The position numbers were made by a program, and so were the translations under genes. A stretch of DNA of 64,000 nt from Aliihoeflea sp. 40Bstr573 (lineage in GTDB: Bacteria > Pseudomonadota > Alphaproteobacteria > Rhizobiales > Rhizobiaceae), in NCBI RefSeq assembly GCF_024105655.1, contig NZ_JAAAMH010000014.1, positions 17,120-81,119 on the forward strand, read 5' to 3'. Each line of letters opens with the position of its first letter. Position 1 is the stretch's first letter. The notes beneath the pieces are model-generated. The model ran no database searches. It was not told the DNA's origin and saw only the letters and a list, made by a program, of their open reading frames with translations. This document shows positions 35,947-44,355 of the stretch, one piece after another.

Positions 35947-37551
35947 TTAGCTTGTGATTCGCACCCGGTTGATCCGATGACGGATTTCTTCGAAGGTGGA
36001 TTGCAGGGTCGAAGAATCAGGCACGTCAAAGAAGTGCTGCGGCGTGGTCGCACAGTCGCGCATCAAGTTGGCAGAGTTCGAATCCTGCAGGTCGAGGCGG
36101 ATCGTGTAGATCGTGATGTCGTCCGCCTTGGCATTGGTGCAGCCTGCCAGCGTCTTGCTGTCCATGGCCGACCTGATGGTGGAATCGTTGCTGTTGCGCG
36201 CCACCAGCCTCTGGTCGGCAAGGAAACCGAAGCTCGAATAGGACGAATAGCGGTTGTTGCTCATCCTGTTCCAGGCGTTGTTGCCGTCGGTCAAGAGGAT
36301 GACGATCTTCTCGTTGTTATGCGCGTTCCGGGGACGGCCCTCGGTGAAGGGCTCTGCATCGTCAAGCGTGCGCCAGCCCCACATCATGCCTTCGAAGATA
36401 TTCGTGTTGCCGAGCGCTTTCAGCCCGTCGATGGCGTCGAGAATCTTGCCGTAGTCCGTCGTCAGCGGAACGATCGGCTTGCTGTCGCAAAAGAAGCCCG
36501 GCCCCATCGGTTCCGAATAGTTGGAATAGTAGCGCGAAGAGCTGTCGTTGATGGTCGGCTTGCGCCAGGTAGAGCGCTCGCCGACCTGCCCGTTCGCATA
36601 GGGCACGCCATAGACGGCGAGCCGCTTCGCCAGGGAGGAGGCGTTCCCGTCGACCGAGACGGCACGGCTGGAATCGTTCAGCCAGTTGTTCGGCCGCGCG
36701 CTGTAGCTGTCGCTGTCGTCGATGTGAAAGGTCGGCACGAACAGGCTGCGCGGATCGCTGCTGACCGGGGCGAGCGTCGTGTCGTAGGCCTTATAGTTGA
36801 CGGGATCGCGCGTTTCCACGCAGCCCGGCCACGTCTTGCCCATCAGATCATAGAGCTGGAAGCGGCTGAGGCCGGCCGGCAGGTCGCCATTCGTGGCTGG
36901 GTTTTGTCCCCAGGTGTCGAGCCAGCTTGCCCCGGCACTCTCCAAGGTTCCATCGTTCCTGAAGGTCGGCGCAAATTGCGGGCCGACATTGACGAAGGTG
37001 GAGAACGGCACCAGCGAGAACTTGATCTTGCTGGTGTCGGAAATGTCCTCGGTCATCGTCTCGACCATGGTCTTCGCCGCGATCTTCAGATCGGCGAGCT
37101 TGGCGCCTTCCATCGAGCCTGTCGTGTCGAGAACGAGCGCGATCTCGTAACTCATGTCGCTATAGGCCGCACGCGATTCGATTTTCATGTCGATCGTGCT
37201 GCCGGCCTTGAACAGGGCGAAGGGATTGTCGGCCACGGCCGTTGCGCCCAGCCGCCATTCGTTACCATTCCTGTCGATTGTCAGATTCTTGTAGGAACCG
37301 GCGAAATTGGCGGCCAGCATGTCGGCGGCGATCTGGAACGCCTCGGCTTCACTCAGCGTGCCGTAATGGGCGCGCGCCAGCGACAGAACGGCCGAATCCG
37401 CCGCGTTCTGCAGCGATGAGCGCACGTTCATGGCATTGGTATAGTCGACGGTCAGCCCGACCGCGCCAACCAGCGGAACCGCCAGCACGCCCAGCATCAT
37501 CGCGTAGTTGCCCTCGCGATCCCGCATGAAAGATTTGAGAACGTCGATCAA
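35947..37551 (-). CDS. TadG-like pilus-assembly protein with vWA domain
   Basis: About 534 residues. A short cytosolic leader with FMRDREGNYAMMLGVLAVPLVGAVGLTVDYTNA forms the TadE/TadG-type membrane anchor (residues about 9-45). It is followed by an extracytoplasmic von Willebrand A domain with the MIDAS start LVLDTTGSMEG and later VILLTDGNN. Such proteins sit in Tad/Flp pilus loci, but no other tad gene is nearby, so this is an orphan copy. TTG 37551 has GGGGAG 8 bases upstream; ATG 37527 and TTG 37605 are alternatives. Confidence 0.83.
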   Translation of the reverse strand: MIDVLKSFMRDREGNYAMMLGVLAVPLVGAVGLTVDYTNAMNVRSSLQNAADSAVLSLARAHYGTLSEAEAFQIAADMLAANFAGSYKNLTIDRNGNEWRLGATAVADNPFALFKAGSTIDMKIESRAAYSDMSYEIALVLDTTGSMEGAKLADLKIAAKTMVETMTEDISDTSKIKFSLVPFSTFVNVGPQFAPTFRNDGTLESAGASWLDTWGQNPATNGDLPAGLSRFQLYDLMGKTWPGCVETRDPVNYKAYDTTLAPVSSDPRSLFVPTFHIDDSDSYSARPNNWLNDSSRAVSVDGNASSLAKRLAVYGVPYANGQVGERSTWRKPTINDSSSRYYSNYSEPMGPGFFCDSKPIVPLTTDYGKILDAIDGLKALGNTNIFEGMMWGWRTLDDAEPFTEGRPRNAHNNEKIVILLTDGNNAWNRMSNNRYSSYSSFGFLADQRLVARNSNDSTIRSAMDSKTLAGCTNAKADDITIYTIRLDLQDSNSANLMRDCATTPQHFFDVPDSSTLQSTFEEIRHRINRVRITS

Positions 37552-37715
37552 CTCTCGCTCCCCTGAAGCTTGTTCTGCCTGAAGGGAGTCAGTCGTAGTC
37601 CGCAATTCTGAAGGTCGGGTTGAGGGACGTCGTTAATGGCGCATTGCAAAAATCGTTTGAGTTTCCAGTTGGTGGAGACCCTACGGTCCGGCTTGCACCT
37701 CGATTGGAGAAGCGG

Positions 37716-38090
37716 ATGAAACTGCTATTGCCCCTCGCCCTTTCGGCCCTGCTGCTGGGGCCCCTGCCCGTTTCGGCGCAGCCCGCGCATGACGCACACC
37801 ATGCCGGCCATGCCCCCGCCGCAGACGAAGCCGCGTCGACCGCGGCCTATCGCGCCGCGATGGAGACGATGCACGCGGACATGGCGGCGATGGAATATTC
37901 GGGCGACGCCGACATCGACTTCGCGCGCGGCATGATTCCCCATCACCAGGCGGCGATCGACATGGCGCGCGTCCAATTGGCTGAAGGCGACGACCCGCAG
38001 ATGCGCAAGCTCGCCGAGGAAATCATCGAGGCGCAGGAACGCGAGATCGCTGAACTCGAAACCTGGCTGAAGGCCAACGACACAGACTAG
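37716..38090 (+). CDS. DUF305-family secreted protein
   Basis: 124 residues. The signal peptide ([22 protein letters not shown]) is followed by a His-rich linker ([10 protein letters not shown]). The DUF305 helical bundle follows, with [17 protein letters not shown] and the C-terminal [12 protein letters not shown]. The family is often near copper genes (CopM-type metal chaperones). Metal binding by the His/Met residues is plausible but unproven here. GGAGAAGCGG precedes ATG 37716. Confidence 0.85.
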   Translation: MKLLLPLALSALLLGPLPVSAQPAHDAHHAGHAPAADEAASTAAYRAAMETMHADMAAMEYSGDADIDFARGMIPHHQAAIDMARVQLAEGDDPQMRKLAEEIIEAQEREIAELETWLKANDTD

Positions 38091-38103
38091 CGCCAACACG
38101 CGA

Positions 38104-38134
38104 AAGGCGCCGGACCTCTTCGGTCCGACGCCTT
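38104..38134. terminator. Hairpin between convergent genes
   Basis: AAGGCG/CGCCTT and CGGACC/GGTCCG stack with one mismatch around a TCTTC loop. It lies 14 bases after the DUF305 stop and 29 before the end of the opposing gene. The T-tract is weak. Confidence 0.55.
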
Positions 38135-38162
38135 CCGTCTTCCGCGGATCAGTCTCGCGGGT

Positions 38163-38522
38163 CTATCGGATGACCGGGCAGTTCGGCGCGCGGGCAAAGA
38201 CGATCGCCGTGCGGCCATGGCGCCAGGCCCGTCCCGCAACGCGGATCACGTTGCGGTTGGCGTTGACGACGCGCGGATCGCGCAGCCCCATGCGCGCAGC
38301 CTTGTGGACGGCCTGGCCGGGTGTGCAGGCCTGGCGGTGGTGGCGCGGTCCGCCGCGGTGCCAGCGGTCTCCGCGATGGTGGCGGCTGCCCCACTGGACG
38401 GTGACCACGCTGGCATTGCCGTGAAATTGAAGGCTGGTGGCGTTGGCCTGGACCGGCGCCGCGGCCATCGTGCCGAGGCCGACCAGCGCGGAAAGAGCCG
38501 CCATCTTGGCGAATTTGAACAT
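38163..38522 (-). CDS. Secreted His/Arg-rich hypothetical protein
   Basis: 119 residues with a signal peptide (MFKFAKMAALSALVGLGTMAAAPVQANA). The mature chain is very basic, with a RHHRGDRWHRGGPRHHRQ segment, and a C-terminal conserved-looking part (GQAVHKAARMGLRDPRVVNANRNVIRVAGR) like small rhizobial antifreeze or DUF-type periplasmic proteins. The function is unknown, and the His cluster could bind metal. Confidence 0.65.
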   Translation of the reverse strand: MFKFAKMAALSALVGLGTMAAAPVQANATSLQFHGNASVVTVQWGSRHHRGDRWHRGGPRHHRQACTPGQAVHKAARMGLRDPRVVNANRNVIRVAGRAWRHGRTAIVFARAPNCPVIR

Positions 38523-38636
38523 CGTGTCTCTCCTCGTGGCAGATGCGGATCAGGCATCTCGTCTCGCTCGTGAGCGATGGGGAGAGAATGGCTCAGCCAA
38601 GCTGAACCCGTTCAAAATCTAGCGTTCATGCACCGT

Positions 38637-39236
38637 TCATCTGGCCGGCACGATATCCTTCATCCAGTATTCCATCGGCTTTTCGCTCGCTTCGCCCGCG
38701 CCGACGTCCCGCCAGGAAAAGGATGTGACGAGCCCGTCGATCCGCCGATATCCGCGCTTTTCCCAGAACCGGTTGAGCGGCATGTAATCCGCCGGTCGCA
38801 TCGGGTGGTCCACTGGCCGCACGACAGCGGAAAAGACGCACTTCGCATAACCTGCCTCGCGCGCAGCCCGTTCCCGCTCCTCGAAGAAGCGCACGCCGAT
38901 CCCCGCGCCACGATAGCGAGCCTTGAGGACGGATTCTCCAAAATAAAAGAAATCGCGAACGTCGAGACTACGGTCGGCGAAGGGTTTCGCAAATTCTGGA
39001 TGGTGCTCGCCGAGCGGCGAGGCTGTCGCCGCGCCGACGAGTTCCTCGCCGTCGAATGCGCCGATCACCACCGCGCCCGGCGCATCCATGTAGGTCGCCA
39101 GATAGTCGCGCTCATAGGCCACGTCGCCGTCATAGAGATAAGGATAAGCGCGGAAGACCTCGATGCGCAGCGCCGCGAGGTCGTCGATGCGCTCTTCGAC
39201 TTCCTCGCGCGCCAGGCGCCGGACTGTGATGCTCAC
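38637..39236 (-). CDS. GNAT-family N-acetyltransferase
   Basis: 199 residues with the acetyl-CoA-binding pattern RYRGAGIGVRFFEERERAA (R-x-x-G-x-G/A) near residue 110-128. The N-terminal half reads RRLAREEVEERIDDLAALRIEVFRAYPYLYDGD. The acceptor is unknown. It lies 3 bases downstream of the SnoaL-like gene in the same direction, so the two are probably co-transcribed. Confidence 0.85.
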   Translation of the reverse strand: MSITVRRLAREEVEERIDDLAALRIEVFRAYPYLYDGDVAYERDYLATYMDAPGAVVIGAFDGEELVGAATASPLGEHHPEFAKPFADRSLDVRDFFYFGESVLKARYRGAGIGVRFFEERERAAREAGYAKCVFSAVVRPVDHPMRPADYMPLNRFWEKRGYRRIDGLVTSFSWRDVGAGEASEKPMEYWMKDIVPAR

Positions 39237-39239
39237 CGT

Positions 39240-39653
39240 TCAGCCCTTGGAGACCGCCGCGATCCAGTCTTTGAGATTGTAGTAGGTCGTCACGCGCGAG
39301 ATGCGACCGCCGTCGATCTCGAACAGGATCGCGCCCGGCACCGAGTAGCGCTGGCCGTTCGCCTCGGGCAGCCCTTCGGCGGTGGAGAGATACTCGCCGT
39401 GCACGGTGAACTCCGCCGCCGCGCGGCTGCCGGTCTCGTTGGTCATGATGACGATGTCGGCCAGTTCTTCCTTGTAATGGCGGTCCATCATGCCGAGGAA
39501 CCACTTGAACTTGTCCTTGCCGATCTCACGGCCACCTTCGTTGATGTCGTGCGCCACATCCTCGTCGAGACAGTCGAGCATCCCCTGGCTGTCGCCGGCA
39601 TTGAAGGCTTCGAGATAGCGCTCGATCAGGACTTTGGCTTCGGTCTGGCTCAT
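39240..39653 (-). CDS. SnoaL/NTF2-like domain protein
   Basis: 137 residues of the ketosteroid-isomerase-like cone fold: ALIERYLEAFNAGDSQGMLDCLDEDVAHDINEGG-type opening and an ending GGRISRVTTYYNLKDWIA typical of SnoaL-like polyketide cyclase relatives. ATG 39653 with AAGGAA upstream is chosen over a longer frame. The substrate is unknown. It is paired with the GNAT gene. Confidence 0.82.
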   Translation of the reverse strand: MSQTEAKVLIERYLEAFNAGDSQGMLDCLDEDVAHDINEGGREIGKDKFKWFLGMMDRHYKEELADIVIMTNETGSRAAAEFTVHGEYLSTAEGLPEANGQRYSVPGAILFEIDGGRISRVTTYYNLKDWIAAVSKG

Positions 39654-39719
39654 CGGTGGTTCCTTGGTTCGAGGTCGGGGAATTGCAGGTAGGCGGATGC
39701 CCAAGCGCGCGCAAGCGCC

Positions 39720-40166
39720 TTATGGCTCCTCGTCCAGCATGTGGTCGAAATAGTCGTCGACGCTTTCCATGTCGGTCTCGAGCGCGGTCACCTTGCCGCG
39801 AACGGAGATTCCGGCCTCGTGCACGGTCTCGCGTGAGCCAGAGAGGAGATGGTGCCACCATTTCAGGTCCTCGCCATTCGCGACCAGTCGGTAGGCGCAG
39901 GTCGAGGGCAGCCATGGCAGCGTGCGCACCTTTTCTGGCGTCAGCTTCACGCAGTCGGGCACCTTGGCCAGCCGCCCCGGATAGTCGGAGCAACGGCATT
40001 TGTCGGCGTCGAAAAGGCGGCAACCGATGCTGGTCCAGTAGATGTCGCCAGTGTCCTCCTCTTCCAGCTTCGACAGGCAGCACTTGCCGCAGCCATCGCA
40101 AAGCGACTCCCATTCCGGCGTGGTCATCGCCTCGAGCGTCTTGGTTTTCCAGAAAGGATCGGACAT
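39720..40166 (-). CDS. YcgN/UPF0260 cysteine-cluster protein
   Basis: 148 residues with the family's Cys clusters CDGCGKCC (about 22-29) and [18 protein letters not shown], which could bind a metal centre. It is conserved in proteobacteria and biochemically uncharacterised. ATG 40166 matches family N termini ([13 protein letters not shown]). The upstream frame extension runs into non-conserved sequence. Confidence 0.87.
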   Translation of the reverse strand: MSDPFWKTKTLEAMTTPEWESLCDGCGKCCLSKLEEEDTGDIYWTSIGCRLFDADKCRCSDYPGRLAKVPDCVKLTPEKVRTLPWLPSTCAYRLVANGEDLKWWHHLLSGSRETVHEAGISVRGKVTALETDMESVDDYFDHMLDEEP

Positions 40167-40346
40167 CGCGCCGATGTGGACCCGCGCCCTGTCCCGGTCA
40201 AGCCGCATTGCCCCCGAGGTCGACCGATTTGCCCCCGCATTGCCGTCAAATGGCCTTCCGGAAGCCCGTTTTCCCGCCAAACCGGAACAAAAAGCTGGTC
40301 TTTCTGTTGAAGCCGGGTTGGGACCTACTTTCAGGAGCACACTCTA

Positions 40347-42320
40347 ATGAAGAGACAGTCGCGGATATTGGCCGGGACCGCCCTCGGGTTGATCATGGCC
40401 ACCGCTCAGCTCGGCGCGGCACCGCTTGCCGGCGCACGAACGGATTTCGACGCCTTGCAGAAGGATGGGCAGCTCAACGCGCCGGTCATCCTCGCCCAGG
40501 CGACAGAGGAGACGGAAGAGCAGCGCCTGCAGCGTGAAGCGCAGGAAGCTCAGGATGCCGCTGAAGAGGCACCCGTAGAGGAAGAAGCACCCGTAGAAGA
40601 GGCCCCCGCCGAGGAAGCCCCGGCCGAGGCGCCCGCCGCCGAGGAAGCGCCAGCCGAAGAGCCGACCCCCGAGGAAGCACCCGCGGCTGAAAAGGCCCCG
40701 GCTGAAGAACCTGCTGCCCAAGAAGCCCCGGCCGAAGAACCCGCCGCCGAGGAGGCGCCGGTAGAGGCTCCGGCAGCCGAGGAAGCGCCCGTCCCGCAAG
40801 AGGCGCCGGCTGAACAGCCCGCTGCCGAAGAAGCTCCAGCTGAAGAACCGGCCGCGCAGGAAGCCCCGGCAGAGGCTCCGGCAGCAGAAGAAGCGCCCGC
40901 TCCGGAAGAGGCGCCGGCTGAACAGCCCGCCGCCGAAGGAGCTCCGGCTGAAGAACCGGCTGCGCAGGAAGCACCCGCTCCCGCTGACGCGGCTCCGGCT
41001 GAGGAAGCCCCTGCCGAAGATGCCGCTCCCGCTGAGGGCGCCGCCCCGACCGAACAGGCTCCCGTCGAGGGCGCAGCTCCGGCCGAAGGTGAAGTCGAAG
41101 TCGAAGGCGCCGTCACCCAGCCGGCCGAGCCAGGTGAAGCCCTTCAGGTCGAAATTCCCCCGGAGCAGGCCTTCGAGGAGACCGAAGACCTCGCGCCGAT
41201 CCTCGATTCGCAGAAGCTGGAGCCGGCCGAGGCCGAGGCCGCGTTCGAAGCCGAAGCCGCCGCTGAAGGCGAAACGCCCCAGCAGATCGAGGAAGAGCGC
41301 GCACGTCGTGCCCGTCCGGCCGGACCTGCCCCTACTTCCGAGCTGGATGCACAGGCTCTCGAACGGCCAATCGAAGTCCAGTCCCTGCGTGCTGAGGAAG
41401 GCCGCCGTCTGGAAGAGTCGGAGGTTCGCGAACGTCGTCGTGAACGCCGCGAGGGAGCGGAAGTCGTTCGCGAGATGGACAACCGCTTCATCGTCAACTT
41501 CAACAACACCACCGTCATCCAGAGCGACGACCGCCCCCGTCTGACGGCCGGTGCCGACGAGGTCTACTACGAGGAGCTTCCGCGTGGCCGCACCCGTGAG
41601 GTGATCGTTCGTCCAAACGGCATCGAGATCGTCACGATCCGCGACCGCTACGGCGACGTCATCAAGCGCTCGCGCTTCTCGCCGGACGGACGCGAATACG
41701 TGCTGGTCTATGCCGACGATCGCCGTTTTGACGACGAGCGTCCGCGTCGCTGGCGCGACCCGGCCCGCGATCTTCCGCCGCTGGCACTGACGATTCCCGT
41801 CAGCCAGTATATTCTGGAAGCCAATCGCGTGGAAGATCCGGACATCTACTACGAATTCCTGGATCAGCCGCCGGTCGAGCAGGTCCGCGAGGTCTATACG
41901 ATCGATGAAGTGAAATACTCCTCGCGCGTTCGCGACATCGCCCGCCGCGTCGACCTCGACACGCTGACCTTCGACTTCGGGTCGGCCAGCATTTCCCAGA
42001 GCGAGGTTCCCCGTCTGCAGGGTGTAGCCGATGCGATGGCACGCATGCTCGAGGAAAACCCGGCCGAGACCTTCCTGATCGAAGGCCACACGGATGCCGT
42101 CGGTTCGGATGCCGCCAATCTGGCGCTCTCCGACCAGCGCGCCGAAGCGGTCGCGGTCGCTCTGACGGACTTCTTCGACATTCCGCCGGAGAACCTGGTC
42201 ACGCAGGGCTATGGCGAGCAGTACCTGAAGGTGAACACCCAGGAAGAAGAGCGTCGCAACCGTCGCGTCGCGATCCGCCGCATTACCCAGCTCGTCGCCC
42301 CGGTGGCGCAGGCGCAGTAA
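40347..42320 (+). CDS. OmpA-family envelope protein with long Pro/Glu/Ala repeat
   Basis: 657 residues: a signal peptide (ends about residue 30), then a PEA-rich low-complexity region (about 70-250) built from [20 protein letters not shown] units. A charged middle follows (Arg/Glu-rich helix, about 340-385) and a beta-type segment (about 385-480). The C-terminal OmpA domain with FDFGSASIS and [12 protein letters not shown] binds peptidoglycan. The PEA region could be a stiff or spacer segment between outer membrane and cell wall. GGAG precedes the ATG, and a strong terminator lies 68 bases after the stop. The low-complexity DNA is imperfectly repetitive. Confidence 0.88.
   Translation: MKRQSRILAGTALGLIMATAQLGAAPLAGARTDFDALQKDGQLNAPVILAQATEETEEQRLQREAQEAQDAAEEAPVEEEAPVEEAPAEEAPAEAPAAEEAPAEEPTPEEAPAAEKAPAEEPAAQEAPAEEPAAEEAPVEAPAAEEAPVPQEAPAEQPAAEEAPAEEPAAQEAPAEAPAAEEAPAPEEAPAEQPAAEGAPAEEPAAQEAPAPADAAPAEEAPAEDAAPAEGAAPTEQAPVEGAAPAEGEVEVEGAVTQPAEPGEALQVEIPPEQAFEETEDLAPILDSQKLEPAEAEAAFEAEAAAEGETPQQIEEERARRARPAGPAPTSELDAQALERPIEVQSLRAEEGRRLEESEVRERRRERREGAEVVREMDNRFIVNFNNTTVIQSDDRPRLTAGADEVYYEELPRGRTREVIVRPNGIEIVTIRDRYGDVIKRSRFSPDGREYVLVYADDRRFDDERPRRWRDPARDLPPLALTIPVSQYILEANRVEDPDIYYEFLDQPPVEQVREVYTIDEVKYSSRVRDIARRVDLDTLTFDFGSASISQSEVPRLQGVADAMARMLEENPAETFLIEGHTDAVGSDAANLALSDQRAEAVAVALTDFFDIPPENLVTQGYGEQYLKVNTQEEERRNRRVAIRRITQLVAPVAQAQ
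40555..41115 (+). repeat. Imperfect repeat array encoding Pro/Glu/Ala
   Basis: About 560 bases of imperfect repeats within the OmpA-like gene, encoding [12 protein letters not shown] units. Codons vary (gcc/gct/gca, gag/gaa), so the repeat is old enough to have diverged at the DNA level. The reading frame is kept throughout. Confidence 0.75.
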
Positions 42321-42387
42321 GGCACCTACATACAAGGTTCCCTGCCCCATCCCCCTCGGGCTTAGGCCCGGCGGGGAGAGGCATCAG

Positions 42388-42424
42388 AGCCCGGTCGTCC
42401 TCCAGCGACCGGGCTCTTCTCTTT
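42388..42424 (+). terminator. Rho-independent terminator after the OmpA-like gene
   Basis: AGCCCGGTCG (42388-42397) pairs perfectly with CGACCGGGCT (42406-42415), loop of 8, followed by CTTCTCTTTT. It may also serve the opposing Na/Pi gene. Confidence 0.82.
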
Positions 42425-44086
42425 TCAGATTGCTTTCAGCCGGCTGTCCCTGAGCAGCCCATGTTCTTCGAGCACCGGATAGGCGATCGAGGCGAGCAGC
42501 GAGTTGATCTGCTTCAGGTCGCGGATCGTGTCGAGATGGATCGAGCTCGTCTCGACGCTCTCGGCCGTGCCCAGGCGCAGCCGGTCGAAATGACGCTGGC
42601 TGGAGTTCTTTTCAAGGTCGCGCAGACGTTCCTTTTCCTGCACGAGCTGGCGCGCCGTCTCCCGGTCGCGCGAGACGAGCACGTTGAAGGCGAGCCGGGC
42701 ATTGGCCAGCACCGCCGCATGCATCTCGTGCAGTTCGTCGAGCCCGTCTTGCGAAAACGACACGCCCCGCTCCAGCTTCTTCTTCACCTGCGCCAGCATG
42801 TTGCGCACGATGATGTCGCCCACCTGTTCGAGCTTCACGCAGGCGCCGAGCAGTTCCTGGTAGCGCAGCGCCTGGTCCTCGCTCATCTGCGAGGCGCTGA
42901 TGCGCGCCAGATAGAGCTTGATCGCCGCATGGCGCTCGTCCACGCGGTCGTCGAGCGCCGTCAGCGCCGCGATCTTCGGCTTGTCCGCCTCCTCGTAGAG
43001 TTCCATGACATTGGTCAGCATGATCTCGATCGTATCGCAGATCGCCATCACCTCGCGCGTCGCGTTGCCGAGCGCCAGTGGCGGATTGTGGAGGACGGAC
43101 GCATCGAGCGAAGAGACCGGCTGGTCCTCGAGGTCGATGAGTGCCTGCGGCTGCATCGCCGTCAGCGCCCCTGCGACCAGCCGATGGACGATGCCCGCCA
43201 CCGGCAGTCCGACGATCACCAGCGCCAGGTTGAAGGCGATGTGCGCGTTGACAAGCTGCACCTCGGGCGAGCCGCCGAGAAGGTCGAGCGGCGGATGGAC
43301 GAAGGCGATGACGATCAGCGCTGTCACCGCGCCGATGCCGCGCAGGACGAGATTGGCGATCGGCACCGAGCGCCCTTGCGGCGCCATCGCGCGCGACAGC
43401 ATCGCCGCGATCAGCCCGCCTCCCAGATTGCAGCCGAGCACCATCACGATGCCAAGTTCGACCGGAATGAGGTCGCGCGCGGCCAGCGCGACGATCAAGA
43501 GGATCGCGGCGACGCTCGAATGGAAGAGCCAGGTCATGATCGCCGCGACGATGAAGGCGGTGATCGGGTCGGCAGCGAGGAAATCGACGATTACCGGCAG
43601 GAGCCGGCTTTCGCGCAGCGGCTCGGACGCCTCGCCGATCAGCCTGAGCGACAGGAGCAGCAGGCCGACGCCGACGAGGATGCGCCCGAACTGGCGCCAC
43701 GAGCGCCGCTCCGTGGTCATGAAGATCGCCGTGCCGAAAAACAGGCAGATCGGCACCAGCAGGCTCAGATCGAAGGACAGCATCTTGACGACGATGGCCG
43801 ACCCGAGGTCGGCGCCGAGCACCGCGACGAGCCCCGCTGCCCCGCCGACGATGCCCGAGCCCACGAACGAGCCGACGAGCAGCGCGACGGCGGTGGCGCT
43901 TTGCAGGGCGATCGCAAGCCCGGTGCCCGCGACGACGCCTGCCAGCGGATTGCGCAGTGTCGCGCGCAGCCGCCGGCGCAGCACCTCGCCATAGGCCCGC
44001 TCGACGCCGGTGCGCACCATGCGCGTGGCCCACAAGAGCAGCGCGACCGCGCCGGCGAGGTTGAGGAGAACGACCGACCCGCTCAC
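42425..44086 (-). CDS. Na/Pi cotransporter-family protein (NptA/YjbB-like) with PhoU-like tail
   Basis: A 553-residue membrane protein. Two inverted Na/Pi repeats carry ATRMVRTGVERAYG...GVVAGTGLAIALQSATAVALLVGSFVGSG and TAFIVAAIMTWLFHSSVAAILLI...VMVLGCNLGGGLIAAM (the QSSS/SS-type motifs). These are followed by a cytosolic PhoU-like helical domain (from about 360). It probably exports or imports phosphate with Na+. GTG 44086 is the start. The gene stands alone and convergent with the OmpA-like gene. Confidence 0.9.
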   Translation of the reverse strand: MSGSVVLLNLAGAVALLLWATRMVRTGVERAYGEVLRRRLRATLRNPLAGVVAGTGLAIALQSATAVALLVGSFVGSGIVGGAAGLVAVLGADLGSAIVVKMLSFDLSLLVPICLFFGTAIFMTTERRSWRQFGRILVGVGLLLLSLRLIGEASEPLRESRLLPVIVDFLAADPITAFIVAAIMTWLFHSSVAAILLIVALAARDLIPVELGIVMVLGCNLGGGLIAAMLSRAMAPQGRSVPIANLVLRGIGAVTALIVIAFVHPPLDLLGGSPEVQLVNAHIAFNLALVIVGLPVAGIVHRLVAGALTAMQPQALIDLEDQPVSSLDASVLHNPPLALGNATREVMAICDTIEIMLTNVMELYEEADKPKIAALTALDDRVDERHAAIKLYLARISASQMSEDQALRYQELLGACVKLEQVGDIIVRNMLAQVKKKLERGVSFSQDGLDELHEMHAAVLANARLAFNVLVSRDRETARQLVQEKERLRDLEKNSSQRHFDRLRLGTAESVETSSIHLDTIRDLKQINSLLASIAYPVLEEHGLLRDSRLKAI

Positions 44087-44355
44087 GACCGGGCCTGCGA
44101 AAGGGAGGCGGCCAGGGACGGCTTGAAGCGTCTGCAGAATGAAATCATGAAATCAGCTTTGCTCTCGCGCGGTTCTGCCCGCGACTTTTTCTTTAGTCGA
44201 TTAACAGGAATCGCACGGCCGCGATCGGCACGCAAGCGCGCTTCCATGGTCCAGTTGCGACGCGTGAAGGGTGTGAATCACGGGCATGAACCCGCAATCG
44301 TCTCGCGCGGCGCGCGGTTCGGCTCTATATGCAGGACAAAGCGAGCAGAACCCAG

